The notes beneath the pieces were generated by a model. It had not been told where the DNA came from, did not search any database, and saw nothing but the letters and a program-made list of their open reading frames with translations. 64,000 nt of DNA from Prosapia bicincta (taxonomy: Eukaryota > Arthropoda > Insecta > Hemiptera > Cercopidae). Where the stretch lies: NCBI GenBank assembly GCA_036971475.1, contig JBAIZL010000005.1, positions 247,661,323 through 247,725,322 on the forward strand, given 5' to 3'. Below are positions 23,111 to 34,775 of the stretch, one piece after another (within the stretch, counting starts at the first letter, position 1; each line of letters opens with the position of its first letter). The position numbers and the translations under genes are program-made.

Positions 23111-24184
23111 ATGGCCGTTCGTATTGTATCAACGGGCGAGACATATGTAAGAAAATTCCGTATGCACGGTACTAGAGTGACTTTTAACTTCAATCCTGTA
23201 CCCGAGGCAGAAAACGAGTTGGAATGGGTCAGACGAGGACTAGAAGAAGTTTTAGAGACTATGAAAAACAATGTACCGAAGACATACAATTAGGCTTCAT
23301 CATGCAGAGACTATATCTCCGAAACCACGCCCCTGGATATATTACTTTTAGAGCGGCGTCTTCGATAACTGCGGACGCGTTATTTAACATCTTTGGTTCT
23401 ATTATCCAGAGTAACGCAGATACCTTTAAAGCCGAAGACACCTTCAAAGTGACCTGTACAAAGTTTAAAGTACCTATAGGGCGTGGGCGTGTAAGACCCG
23501 GACTGTATAATAATTTCAACGAAGAGTCGCACCGAAGAAAGGGTTTTGTTACGATTAAAAATACGGGAGCCCTATGTTTACCTTGTTGCCTGGTTGTAGC
23601 TATAGCGCATGCGTTAATAGACCCCGAGTACAAGCTTGTGAGAATGAACGGCGACGGGCGTCAAACCAACAGAGCAAAAAAACTATTGACGGACGCCGGG
23701 GTGCAGATAGGAGATGGTGGTGCTGGGATACGAGAATTACAACAGTTTCAAGATTTTCTCTCCGATTATAAAATTAGCGTTAACAATTACGGCAGCTAAG
23801 GTCGTGATATTTACTTTGAGGGAGACGTTCAGAACCCAAAGCACAAGCTAAATTTGTTATATCAAGACAACCACTTCAACATTGTTAAAAATTTGACAGG
23901 TGCGTTCGCATGTAGTTACTATCGCGAATACTATTCCTAACAACGATCGCTTGCACCATCGATGCCCCGCCCAATGCAACTCTTGCAAGAGGTACCCGCC
24001 GTGTGTGCTTGAAGACGACGACGTCCTGTGCGGCGACTGTAATAGACAATTTCAAAATAGAGCTTGTTTTAAGGCGCAGTTCAAAAGTGTATGCCGGGCT
24101 ATAAGAAAGTGTCCAGACTGTTATAGATACATTAATGAACCGACGGATTCTGCCAATCTTTTACTGCAACAATTAAAGAAATGA
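23111..24184 (+). pseudogene. Viral/Polinton-type DNA polymerase B, N-terminal part, broken
   Basis: Protein-primed family B DNA polymerases of Polinton, adintovirus and related elements have a long N-terminal region before the exonuclease. This locus shows that region in three frames. Piece 1 starts at ATG 23111 and ends at TAG 23291-23293. Piece 2 overlaps it in another frame (open from 23224) and includes VPIGRGRVRPG, IKNTGALCLPCCLVVAIA, then GIRELQQFQDFL, up to TAA at 23797-23799; it resumes in the same frame as LNLLYQDNHFNIVKNLTGAF. Piece 3 returns to the first frame at about 23910-23940 and gives a zinc-rich block, CNSCKRYPPC, CGDCNRQFQNRACF and CPDC, ending at TGA 24182-24184. So there are two frameshifts and one stop. 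The exonuclease and polymerase domains are not in the window. Codon use is GC-richer than in the flanks, consistent with transfer. The family call is firm; the exact virus group is not. Confidence 0.8.
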
Positions 24185-24469
24185 AACTATAGTAACCGTT
24201 ACATAATTATAAATATTTGAAATCCAGACAAACGTTGTAAAACTATAAGTGTCATTTATTTATTAAATAATACTACTGAACCTACAAAATTATTTGATAA
24301 TTTTCAGTTAAAAATTAGCCACAATAATAAAATATAAAATAACACACTAAATTATAATTAATAAAAATTGTGAGAAAGTAAAGTAATAGGTTTTAGATAG
24401 ACATTGTATATTACCCAGGAGTTTCAGACTTTAAATTTGAATTGTTTTTGTACGTGCCGTGCCAATAAC
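24185..24469 (+). promoter_or_regulatory. Probable upstream region of the six-exon gene
   Basis: A TATAAAT at 24208-24214 and AT-rich sequence precede the ATG at 24470. A GTTTCAG at 24421-24427 could be a 3' splice site of a 5'-UTR intron, but its pyrimidine tract is poor. The transcription start is not determined. Confidence 0.3.
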
Positions 24470-26041
24470 ATGCTGACTCCAACAGCAAAAGTCTTGCTGG
24501 CAGCGGCTGGAGCGGGGATTGTAGGAACGGGATTATATTTTGCAGCAAGTAAGTTGAATCATATTTTTAAGGCCTTGAATCATGGTGTTCAAAATAATTT
24601 ATTTTGGTCTGAGAATTGCTTTATATAACATAAAACTCGATTTTTCTTCAATCCCTGGTCAGCATATTTTATCAAGCAGGATTACTTGAAGTTTCAGTAA
24701 AACGTATTTAATAATTTATTCGTTATTGTTTCAGAATACATCAGAGGAAAAAAATCTAAAAAAATCCCACTACCACAGGGCGACATTTTTTGGATAGACA
24801 TATATCAACCTGTAAATGGCGGTTGGCGTAAGTATGAATTTGTATTTATTCGGTTTTAATCAAGTTAATATTTTCTTAATGTTAGGCCTACTAAATTATT
24901 TTAAAATAAAGTTTAAATAACATAATATTTCAAGTGTTCCAAATTTCTTGATCATTGTATAAATGTTATATTTTGTGCAGGTGGTGGCAAATTTTTGACA
25001 AGAGACGGGGACATAGCTATTTCTCTGAATGGTATTGAAGGTAAGTGAATATATTTATTTAAACATCAATTTGTTTTATGGATGTAAATAATATGTAAAA
25101 CGTTTTATTATTTCCAAATTATTGAGTTAGGTGCATTAAAACAAACTGCTAAAACTATTTCTGATAATATTCGTGTTGCCGCTAAATCACATTTTTAAAA
25201 GGAAACTCTAAAACTGATTATTAATTTTCAACAATCTACTTCATCATTACAATAACAACATAATTATATCCAACAGTTTCATAAAGAATAATTCAACCTA
25301 CTTGTTTAACTATAAATGTTTAAATAAAATCCTCCATATTTTTCTAACAAACTATTTCTAATTTGTTGCAGTGGGATCTATTGATGGCTTAGAAGATTCT
25401 GTGCCATTGTGGCAAATTGACGCAGGCGTTGTATCTGCCTACGTAAGTTGGAATAAATAACTTTTGAATATTTTAAAATAAAAACACAACCGAGTTGTTA
25501 TTGTATTCCTATATCTTTCTCTTGGCCAGTAATTGTTTGTTACTTTATGTTAATTTATTTAGATGTTTTCGAAAAAATGTCTTTAAATTTATAATGAAAA
25601 TCAAGTTAATGAGTGGCAAACTTATTATTGTTTTTAAAATAAAATTAAACTTACAATATACCGTCATTAGTATTCTAACACTTTGAATATATTTTTTTGA
25701 ATTCTATTTCACCAAACCAAACCTAATGAGATAGTACTTTTTGCTTTAGCTGGTACTCTGCAAGGTTCTGAAAGATCAAATGAAGGCAAAAGAAGCTCAG
25801 AATCAAGTAAGTTGAAACTTTGTAGACTTAAATAAAACATGGGATTAGTTTAAATAGCTTATTATAGCATCACAAACATTTACAATTAAATTTTATGAGA
25901 GAGAAGTATAGCAATGTTATTTCCCATTTACTGTATATTTAGAAGCATAACACATTTCAATAAAATAATGTGTCATAAAGAGATACAACTGAAAAGAAAT
26001 TTCAAAATATTGTGCTTACTTGATATACACATAAAAACAAG

Positions 26042-26094
<53 letters not shown>

Positions 26095-26370
26095 CTCAAT
26101 AATATTTTTCAATATTTGAATTAGTTATTAAAACATAATTTAACGTTACTGTTGTGCTTATTTGAATTACAGATGTAAAGTAATAAATTAAATTAGAAAT
26201 AATTTCTTCAATATGTTTTTTATAAAATTATCAATAACAACAATATGAAGATACTTTTTCTTTTACAGAATGAAATAGCAAGGCTTAAATCAGTGGAACA
26301 ACATCAAAGAAACGTACTTGCAAAAAAAATAGAAGAAGCCAAAAATCAGCTCGCTAATCTTTCAACATAA
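24470..26370 (+). CDS. Six-exon gene, 153-aa membrane-anchored helical protein
   Basis: Exons: 24470-24548, 24735-24827, 24981-25040, 25372-25442, 25750-25806, 26269-26370 (462 nt with TAA). All five donors are GTAAGT and all acceptors are T-rich ending in CAG or TAG; phases (1,1,1,0,0) join without a stop. Predicted protein: residues 6-26 form one hydrophobic segment (AKVLLAAAGAGIVGTGLYFA), then a basic KYIRGKKSKK (27-36), a middle domain (about 37-101) with GDIFWIDIYQP, GGGKFLTRDGD and PLWQIDAGVV, and a charged helix likely to form a coiled coil (about 105-150). It may be a signal anchor protein with the basic side facing the cytosol, or a secreted protein. AATAAA follows at 26401, 31 bases after the stop. 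I do not recognise the family. It is intact although the viral polymerase fragment 286 bp upstream is broken. Confidence 0.8.
26044..26092. repeat. (TA)n microsatellite in intron 5
   Basis: TA run inside the fifth intron of the six-exon gene. Confidence 0.95.
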
Positions 26371-26400
26371 ATTTATTGTAACTTTCTTAAACATATTGTT

Positions 26401-26406
26401 AATAAA
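26401..26406 (+). terminator. Polyadenylation signal of the six-exon gene
   Basis: Canonical AATAAA 31 bases after the stop codon, followed by T/G-rich sequence (TTAATGGTTTGGTTTTC). Confidence 0.6.
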
Positions 26407-26834
26407 TTAATGGTTTGGTTTTCATTAAAAATTAAAAATAAGAATGTTTTTTATGATTGAGTAACTAACCAAGTAACAAATTGGAATGTTAAAGCACACC
26501 AGTTGTGTAGCTCAGAGGAGAGAAACCCGTCGAGAGAAACCTGCCCTCATTACTCTTCCAACTTGAGCCTTATCTTTCCTCATTCATTGTTGAGGAGTTT
26601 AATGACACCTAAAAATAGAAATAAATTTCCTTATTGTTTTATTTACTTTTTGCGTTTCTGGAAACACGTTGTTACCAAAACAGTAAGTTTATCCCTAATT
26701 ATGAAGCTGGAACTCCTCTAAATATGAAGGCTATAATTTCCCAGCATTACTGAGCATCTTGAGTAGGTTGATACCCCAATGAATATCTGTTACCATTATT
26801 CACGCCCTAGTTTTACCTTTTATTTGGATTAACA
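26407..26834. other. No gene recognised
   Basis: Short flank between the gene and the minisatellite; frame 26503-26721 unrecognised. Confidence 0.4.
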
Positions 26835-27945
26835 GAACTACCAACAATCTTTACACTTTTAACCTTCTAAGAATTATTACTAAAGTAGAACTACCAAGGA
26901 TGTTTACACTTTTAAACTTCTAAGAATGGTTACTAAAGTAGAACTACCAAGAATCTTTACACTTATAAAGTTCTAAGAATCATTACTAAAGTAGAACTAC
27001 CAAGAATGTTTACAATTTTAAACTTCTAAGAATCGTTACTAAAGTAGAGCTACCAAGAATCGTTACACTTTTAACCTTCTAAGAATCATTACTAAAGTAG
27101 AACTACCAAGAATTTTTACACTTTTAAACTTCTAAGAATCGTTACTAAAGTAGAACTATCAAGTATCTTTACACTTTTAAACTTCTAAGAATTGTTACTA
27201 AAGTAGAACTACCAAGAATATTTATACGTTTAAACTTCTAAGAATCGTTACTAAAGTAGAACTACCAAGAATCTTTACACTTTTAAACTTCAAAGAACCG
27301 TTACTAAAGTAGAACTACCAAGAATGTTTACACTTTTAAACTTCTAAGAATTGTTACTAGAGTAGAACTACCAAGAATCTTTACACTTCTAACCTTCTAA
27401 GAATCGTTACTAAAGTAGAATTACAAAGAATATTTAAACTTTTAAACTTCTAAGAATCGTTACTATAGTAGAGCTACCATGAATCTTTACACTTTTAGAC
27501 TTCTAAGAATCGTTACTAAAGTAAAACTTCTAAGAACAGTAGCTAAACTAGAGCTATCAAGAATCGTCAATGTTGAACTTTTCCAAGAATCATTACCAAA
27601 GAGGAACTATCAAGAATCATCACCGTGCAACTACGGAGAATCACCACCGTCGAGCTACCAAGAATCGTCAATGTAGAACTGTCGAGTATCATTACTAAAA
27701 TAGAACTATCAAGAATTATCACTGTAGAACTACCTATGATAGTCAGCGTATAACTACCAACAATCGTCAATGTACAAGTAACAAGATGCTTTTTACTAAA
27801 GCAGAACTAACAAGAATCGTTACCAAAGTTAAACTTCTAAGAACAGTGGCTAAAGTAGAACTACCAAGAATCGTCAATTTAGAACTATTAAGAATCGTCA
27901 CTATATAACAACCAAGAATGTTCACTAAATTATAACTTCTAAGAG
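26835..27945. repeat. 53-bp minisatellite array grading into a 26/27-bp unit
   Basis: 26835-27530 has about 13 units of 53 bp (GAACTACCAAGAATCTTTAC, ACTTTTAAACTTCTAAG, AATCGTTACTAAAGTA). From 27530 the order is looser and the basic motif ACTACCAAGAATCGTCA.TGTAG of about 26-27 bp shows; the 53-bp unit looks like a dimer of it. Frames (27479-27676 plus, 27567-28021 minus) are repeat artefacts such as STLTILGSS. The array ends at ATCAGTAAGTTAAATATA (27957). Confidence 0.9.
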
Positions 27946-27974
27946 ATATATGTATTATCAGTAAGTTAAATATA

Positions 27975-28814
27975 ATAATAATTATATAAATAGAGTTGTT
28001 AATAATGTAAATTAAATTCAATGCAAGGAATGAATTTTATGACAATAAATATTGTGAAAGTAATATTAAAAGATACATTTAAAGATATATTGTGAAATTT
28101 TAATGAAAATTGTAATGAAACAACTTCGAAGAATACTCATAAGCTTTGACTGTTACAGAACGCAACCAAACAGTTTTAGTGACATAATTTAAAAAGTGAA
28201 AACGCCCAAATAAGAAATATTTTACAAGCCACTGCATATTAAAACAAATATTTTTATCTCAATTAGTATGTAATATTTTTTCAAGACGCACAGCAACAAT
28301 CTATGAGAAGTGATAGCCCCGAGAGACGGTTAACTTTTCTTTTAACAGTGTGATTAGGCTCCTGGAAATGTTCTATAGATGGTGCTTTCAGACGTTACAA
28401 AAGTTAATTTATTCCCACAATCAGTGCTTGCGTCTAGCCCAAACCTATAAATTCTCATCATTGTCAGCGAGGAGCAGAACCATCCGCATAGTCATCACTG
28501 CGATTCATGAACTGGAAAATGTCACAAATATTAGCCGATATGTCAGTGCATGAACTTGCAGCTGGCGATGAATGTCGTTGAAACTCGAACAAGGTGTAAG
28601 AGTGTTCCCCGGGAATCCTGAAACTTTTCTCCTAAACGGAACTCACTAGGGAATAGGTAACTTAGAGAATAGGTCACAGATTACAGAAATGATGTTCGAC
28701 CACGAAAGAAGAAACATTGATGGTTTTCATTCTTTTATAAAGGTGAAATTTTTTATGTCATATCCCACTAATCATTCGTACCTTGTGATACATTGAAATA
28801 TTAATTCTAACAAT
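27975..28814. other. No gene recognised
   Basis: AT-rich linker between two related minisatellite arrays. The frame 28350-28553 follows a T-rich TTTCTTTTAACAG and has a GC-rich middle, but is unrecognised. Confidence 0.4.
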
Positions 28815-28859
28815 CACACACACACATACACACACACACAAACACACACACACACACAC

Positions 28860-28950
<91 letters not shown>

Positions 28951-28954
28951 CACA
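28815..28954. repeat. (CA)n microsatellite
   Basis: CA repeats with TA and AA interruptions; Val-Cys frames on the minus strand are artefacts. Confidence 0.97.
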
Positions 28955-29364
28955 ATCACGCCCGCAAACTCTTCCACTAACACATAAACACATACACGCA
29001 AGCGTTCACGCACAGATCGGCCTTATTTAGCTTTTATTTTCTGACATTTCAAGTGTTTTTCACGAGGATAATTTTTTCGATTTACAGTAACAAAGAAATT
29101 TTAAATTTCTTCATAAATTTTTCTAAGATTTAATAATTGTAATATAATTTGAAATGACTTAGAGACTGGCAGTAATACTTCAGAGATTCAGTTTTAGTAT
29201 AAAATTTATAGCACAAAACCCCCGTCCTACTTTGTAAATTTCAATATTTTTAAAACACATGTTTTAATATGAAAATAAAATTATTGAATATTTCTTTAGA
29301 AAATCTTTTTTTGTAATATGAATGGCAAAAGGGGATTACATTTACTGTCAATAAAATGACAGAT
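28955..29364. other. No gene recognised
   Basis: AT-rich, nothing distinctive seen. Confidence 0.45.
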
Positions 29365-30479
29365 ACTATAGAGCTACCAATAGTAGTCACTGTAGAACTA
29401 AAGAACTGTCACCGTAGAACTAACAAGAATCGTCAATGTAAAATTTCCAAGAATAATCAATGTGAAATAAAATAAATCGTCAAGGTAAAAGTACTATCAA
29501 TTGCCCTAGTAAAACTACCAAGAATCGTCAATGTAAAATTACCAAGAATAATCACTGTGTAGTAAAACAAATGGTCAAGGTAGAAGTACTATAAATTGCT
29601 CCAGTAAAGAGACCAAGAATCGTCAAGGTAAAATTACTAAGAATAATCACTGTGCAGTAAAATAAATCGTCAAGGTAGAAGTACTATGAATTGCTCTAGT
29701 AAAAAGTCCAAGAATCGTCAATGTAAAATAACCAAGAATAATCCCCGAGAACTAAAAAAATCGTCAAGATAGAAGTACTATGAATTGCCCCAGTAAAACT
29801 ACCAAGAATCGTCAATGTAAAATTACCAAGAGTAATCACTGTGAATTAAAATAAATCGTCAAGGTAGATGTAATATGAATTGCCCTAGTAAAACTACCAA
29901 GAATAGGCAACGTAAAATTATCAAGAGTAACCACCGAGAACTAAAAAAGTCGTCAAGGTAGAAGTACTATGAATTGTCCCAGTAAAACTACCAAGAATCG
30001 TCAATGTAAAATTACCAAGAGTAATCCCAGAGACTAAAAAAATCAAGGTAGAAGTACTATGAATTGCTATAGTAAAACTACCAAGAATCGTCAATGTAAA
30101 ATTACCAAGAGTAATCCCAGAGACTAAAAAAATCAAGGTAGAAGTACTATGAATTGCTATAGTAAAACTACCTAGAATCGTCAATGTAAAATTACCAAGA
30201 GTAATCACTGTGAATTAAAATAAATCGTCAAGGTAGAAGTACTATGAATTGCCACAGTAAAACTACTAAGAATCATCAATGTAAAATTACCAAGAACAAT
30301 CACCATAAATTACAAAAATCGTCAACGTAGAATTTCCATTAATCTTTTACAAAATAGAACTAAAAAAACCGTCACCATTGAACTACGGAAAATAATTACC
30401 GTAGAACTGTGAAGAATGTTCACCGTACAACTATAAGGAATCGTCGCCATAGCGCTATCAAGAATCAATTCTCAGTAAG

Positions 30480-30549
<70 letters not shown>

Positions 30550-30690
30550 ATATAAATATGTATATATATGTTTTCCTTGAACTACGGAAAATAATTACCG
30601 TAGCACAGTCAAGAATTTTCAGCGTGGAACTAAAAGGAATCGTTTCCGTAGTAAAACCAAGAATCAAATATAATATCAGTAAGTTATATA
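29365..30690. repeat. Second minisatellite array, 90-95 bp unit, same base motif
   Basis: Units combine AAAACTACCAAGAATCGTCA, ATGTAAAATTACCAAGA, a TAATCACTGTGAATTAAAA part and CGTCAAGGTAGAAGTACTAT. Two neighbouring units (from 30021 and 30111) are 90 bp apart and almost identical. The base motif ACTACCAAGAATCGTCA is that of the 26.8-kb array, so the two arrays share origin. A TA microsatellite interrupts at 30481-30543, and a segment with TTGAACTACGGAAAATAATT occurs on both sides of it (30375 and 30578). Ends with ATCAGTAAGTTATATAA at 30674-30690. The 95-codon minus frame 29921-30208 is a repeat artefact. Confidence 0.9.
30481..30543. repeat. (TA)n microsatellite
   Basis: TA run within the second minisatellite array, just after CTCAGTAAGT. 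Confidence 0.95.
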
Positions 30691-33600
30691 AGTAGAGACG
30701 GGTATAATTTATCCCCCCAATGAGAGAGCAGTATTTGTTACCCCACCTCTGGTCGTAGATTGGTAGATGATGCTATGGTAAGGGTATTAAGCCTACCGGG
30801 AATTAGATAGCCTAATATATATGAAGGGTAGTTCTTGAATTTCCATGAAGTCTTTTTATCAATAAACTATTAAAAATTCATTTATGTTGGACATTTGTTT
30901 TTTAGCAACAAACATACGTAGAATTTGTCCCCTGATAGGTCATTCTTGACAAGTTATATATTTTATACTCTCCTTCAGAAGAATGGTTAACTTTTCACTG
31001 AAAATCTTTTCAAAATATGAGGCTTGCAATTGCCTTTTCTCATCGATGAATATTCTTCTATTTTCGTCTCACTTCCTTACGTATGATCTGAGCATTGAAT
31101 GTTGTTAAGTGTAATAAACCGTTCAATATAATTGTTGATCATCTGTTACTCACTTCGATAAGGTGTAGACGAAATCACCTCAAGATTGAATGCATCACCT
31201 GTTTCGTGATAGATCTGTATCTAATGTTGATAATATTATGTCATTTTCTGTTCTTTTTTGGAACGTACTCGTATAAAACCAAAAGTGTTCGATTGTGATG
31301 GGTCCGAAAACAAAATATACTGTTAAAACTGTTAGGTTTTGCGGCTAGGCAGTACCTCCTAGAAAGCAAGGCTGGAACTCGTGACGTCACACGGCGAGGC
31401 TGACTACACGGAGTAAGTCCTATCATTTGGAAAATGTGCTATTGCAAATCTAAAATATTCTTTCAACAACGTGTTAACTGGTATTCAATTGTTGAATTTT
31501 TATTACGATCAAATATTACAAGCAATCCTACACATGTTTATCTAAATGACTAAAACGCGTACGGTAAAATAACGTCCTTATCATTTCAAAAAAGCAAATC
31601 TTGAAGAATAGCATCTAGAATAGTTGAAGTTTACTAAAAAAATAGATCCATTACGAAATAATGCATAATATAAACGTTATTAGCCAAGATTAATTTTAAC
31701 TACCATTTTCACTTGTTCAAGCACACAAACGGGAATAATATTAGCAGTTTAAATGTTAGTTTACTAGACCTTATATTTTATTTTTATATTATGAACACAT
31801 AAAAATTCAAACTGTAACTGGAGAATAGTTCTGACCTTCTACTAATCCATATAATAATTTTACTGTAATAATAATAATAGTAGCGGTAGCCTGATGTAGA
31901 GATAAGTGATAGAGAGTCTATTAGTAGAGATGTATACTCTATAACTTTATAATGAAAATATTCGCGAGGCCAAAACCCAATACTAGCCTAAGGCCATGTG
32001 AATAGTGTTATAGGTAGTAATGCTCATCCCATTGTAGGATTCTATTTTCTAAAATGTTTTCAGTTTACTTTCTGAAGAGGTACCTGCTCTCAACCTATCA
32101 TTTCTACTAAAGCAGTAATTTTTCAAAAGTGTGTTAGTAGTACACTTTATTATCAGTTGACCGATGTACCTATCACTGTGTTCCAAACAACCATCAAACT
32201 CTGTTAGCTATCCTTCTTCAGCTACAGAATCAAAACGAAATTTATCAAAAATGATCTTTTGTTATAGATATTAATATTTTTTTCATAACTTTGCGGTAAT
32301 TTATTGACTTTATTTTGGATAGAGTAAACCACCACGACTAAAATCTTTTATAAGATGGTAACTGTCATCAACCTCCAAATTTTCAATAACAACTAATTTG
32401 ATCGTATTTTGTATTCGACCAGTTATCTGATGCACTTGAGCAAGTGTACGAAGTCAAACAAATAAAACCGAGGCCAACAAGAGTTGACTGGATGAAGATA
32501 TACAATACTCAGTTGTTTATTTTTTGATAAATTGTTCATGGTTCTACTATTTAATCCATTATTATTAATAATAACACAAACAAAATGATATCCTATTTGT
32601 TCTAAATAATAATTATTCTTTTGAAAAAAGAATATAGAAATTCATGACCTATATTTACAACAGATGATACGTGTACAACCTCTTTGAATCTTGAACAGAT
32701 ACTGTTTAACTCAGTTGTAGTAGTTTCTGGATAAGGTAGAGTGGTAACATTTGAATGTCTTAGAAATGTTTTGGCATGGGGGCACATTGTATATAGTGGT
32801 GAAGACAGTACCATGGTGTCAGTTGAATGTCTTATTCTCTCCTTAGGTATTGTTAGTAATTTAATTTGTTATACAATGAAAGATAAACTAGTGACGCATT
32901 TTCTCATTTGTTTCATGGGACAGATTGCTTATAATACTGGACAGATGACGTAATAATAATGAACAATTGCTAATGTCGTAATTTTGTTTTTCATTTAAAA
33001 TAGATAACATTTCTATAGCATTTTCAATCTCACCCATCTTATTACATACACATGGCTTTTCTTCCTGCTCACATCAATAGATTTTTTTTACCAAACAAAA
33101 AAGTTTTTTATTTCAAATTACTGCAAATAACAAAAATGAAAATAAAACTACAAAGATCATGTATTCATTTAAATATAGTCACTTTATTGTTTTAAACGTA
33201 CTTTAGCTATCCTACTGGAAGTTGAAAATTATTTATAAAGATTATTAGTTTATAAAAATCGGAAAAATAATTTACATGTAATTTCAAAAGGCACTAAAAA
33301 CGTTATACGGAACTGTATGTAGTCAGTCACTTATAGATTATGTGAGCGTTTACTTACCTGAAACGGGATACCTTGCACTAAAACCAACAAAATACTGTAG
33401 ATTAAAAATTCATTTTACACTTGCAACAAACTGCATATCCTACATATATACACAACTTAACAAGATAGATGAAATGATTTATCTTACACAAAGAAATGTT
33501 ATAGAGCAACACGAAACATCACGAAGGCCAGTACTGTACTCACATTGTAGCAGATCCTTCAGCCTCAAGACTAATACGTCACACGGCTGTGACTCCAAAG

Positions 33601-34040
33601 CGCTCTGATCTTTTTTTATAGGAGGTACTGGTCAGGCACGTCCGGAAGTGATTACTCAGTTCGATAATAGGCAGAAAGCTCACAACAGACTATGAAAAAG
33701 TCAGTATATACACTGTCACTGCGTCCTTAGAAGAAATGTATTTTACGTGAATCTAAATTTCAAGTTACATAAAAGAACAAGTTGTTCTAATAATATTGAT
33801 ACTATTGACAATATTTACCAACTATTTTACAACAAAATTTAGCGCTGATTACTTTACTAGATCTAAGAGCTCCTAAAAGAGCAGTGTAGTGTTTGCGAGT
33901 AGACTTTCTCGGGTGCAGAAACGCCATGCGCAACCTTCAACTGAGTTCCTAGAGAGGGGAGAGAATGTAGGGGAAGCTATGAGCCAGATAATGAGCCACA
34001 ATGAAATAAGAGTAACTGTATCAACAATATTAGTAAAAAC
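30691..34040. other. No gene recognised (3.3 kb)
   Basis: AT-rich with scattered short frames (31095-31298, 31241-31426, 32602-32953, 33342-33608, 33889-34074). A GC-richer patch around 31320-31430 (TGACGTCACACGGCGAGG) and another at 33530-33650 may be old transposon debris; nothing recognisable. Confidence 0.4.
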
Positions 34041-34111
34041 TCGTTGTCTAGTGGTTAAGGTACAGGCATACTAATCGAAAGTTCCGGGTTCAAATCCCGA
34101 ACTTCTTTTTT
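34041..34111 (+). other. tRNA-like sequence (tRNA pseudogene or SINE head)
   Basis: TGTCTAGTGGTTAAGG resembles the internal A box and GGTTCAAATCC (34087-34097) the B box of RNA polymerase III genes; the distance between them fits a tRNA. The T arm is nearly right (CCGGG-TTCAAAT-CCCGA, one mismatch), but the anticodon stem does not pair and acceptor ends do not match. TTTTTT follows at 34106-34111 as a possible terminator. Confidence 0.45.
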
Positions 34112-34160
34112 AATTTTTTTCTTGAAACATTCTAGTTTTCATGAATCGTATTTGTTGTGA

Positions 34161-34185
34161 TAGGTTAGGTTAGGTTAGGTTAGGT
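34161..34185. repeat. Five TTAGG telomere-like units
   Basis: Perfect TAGGT repeats directly after the tRNA-like sequence; too short to be a telomere. Confidence 0.9.
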
Positions 34186-34284
34186 ATTACAAAAAATTTA
34201 TAAATGTCTCTTGAATAAAAATTAAAGAATTAAAGTTAAATTTAATTTTTACATAGAGAGTTTTCTTCCTTTTATACCTACATT

Positions 34285-34600
34285 AAAACTTACGTACGAA
34301 GTATCCAGTCAGGATAGATTTGGTAATAATTTTATTCAACAATAATATCTATTTTTATTAAAATATATGTACAAAGTATTCAGTCAGGATAGATTTGGTA
34401 ATAATTTTATTCAACATTAATATCTATTTTTACTAAAATATATGTACGAAGTATCCAGTCAGGATAGATTTGTTAATAATTTTATTCAACATTAATATCT
34501 TCCTTTATTTAAGTATACGTACGAAGTATCCAGTCAGGATAGATTTGGTAATAATTTCAACATTAACATCTACCTTTATTCAAGCTACCTACGAAGTATA
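34285..34600. repeat. 75-bp tandem repeat, about 4 units
   Basis: ACGAAGTATCCAGTCAGG occurs at 34296, 34371 (ACAAAG form), 34446 and 34521; a last partial copy is at 34591 (70 bp on). Each unit also has GATAGATTTGGTAATAATTT. Confidence 0.95.
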
Positions 34601-34723
34601 CTACTTCCCCCTCTGCTGCAGTTAACCCTCCATCTGTGACGTCACGCGCATGAGCGTTGATGGCGTTATTGCACCGGAGAAGATCTAGTGTGTTTGCGTC
34701 CCAAGTATTCACATACACGTATA

Positions 34724-34726
34724 GGT

Positions 34727-34767
<41 letters not shown>

Positions 34768-34775
34768 GGTGTATG
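34724..34775. repeat. (TG)n microsatellite
   Basis: TG run ending in GGGTGGGTGGGTG. Confidence 0.9.

Noticed and set aside
23259..23633. 124-codon minus ORF
   Set aside because: Antisense shadow of the DNA polymerase B fragment.
29921..30208. 95-codon minus ORF with 30-residue repeats
   Set aside because: A 90-bp minisatellite unit read in one frame; no start context and no similarity to a protein.
34161..34185. A true telomere or chromosome end
   Set aside because: Only five TTAGG units, with normal sequence on both sides.
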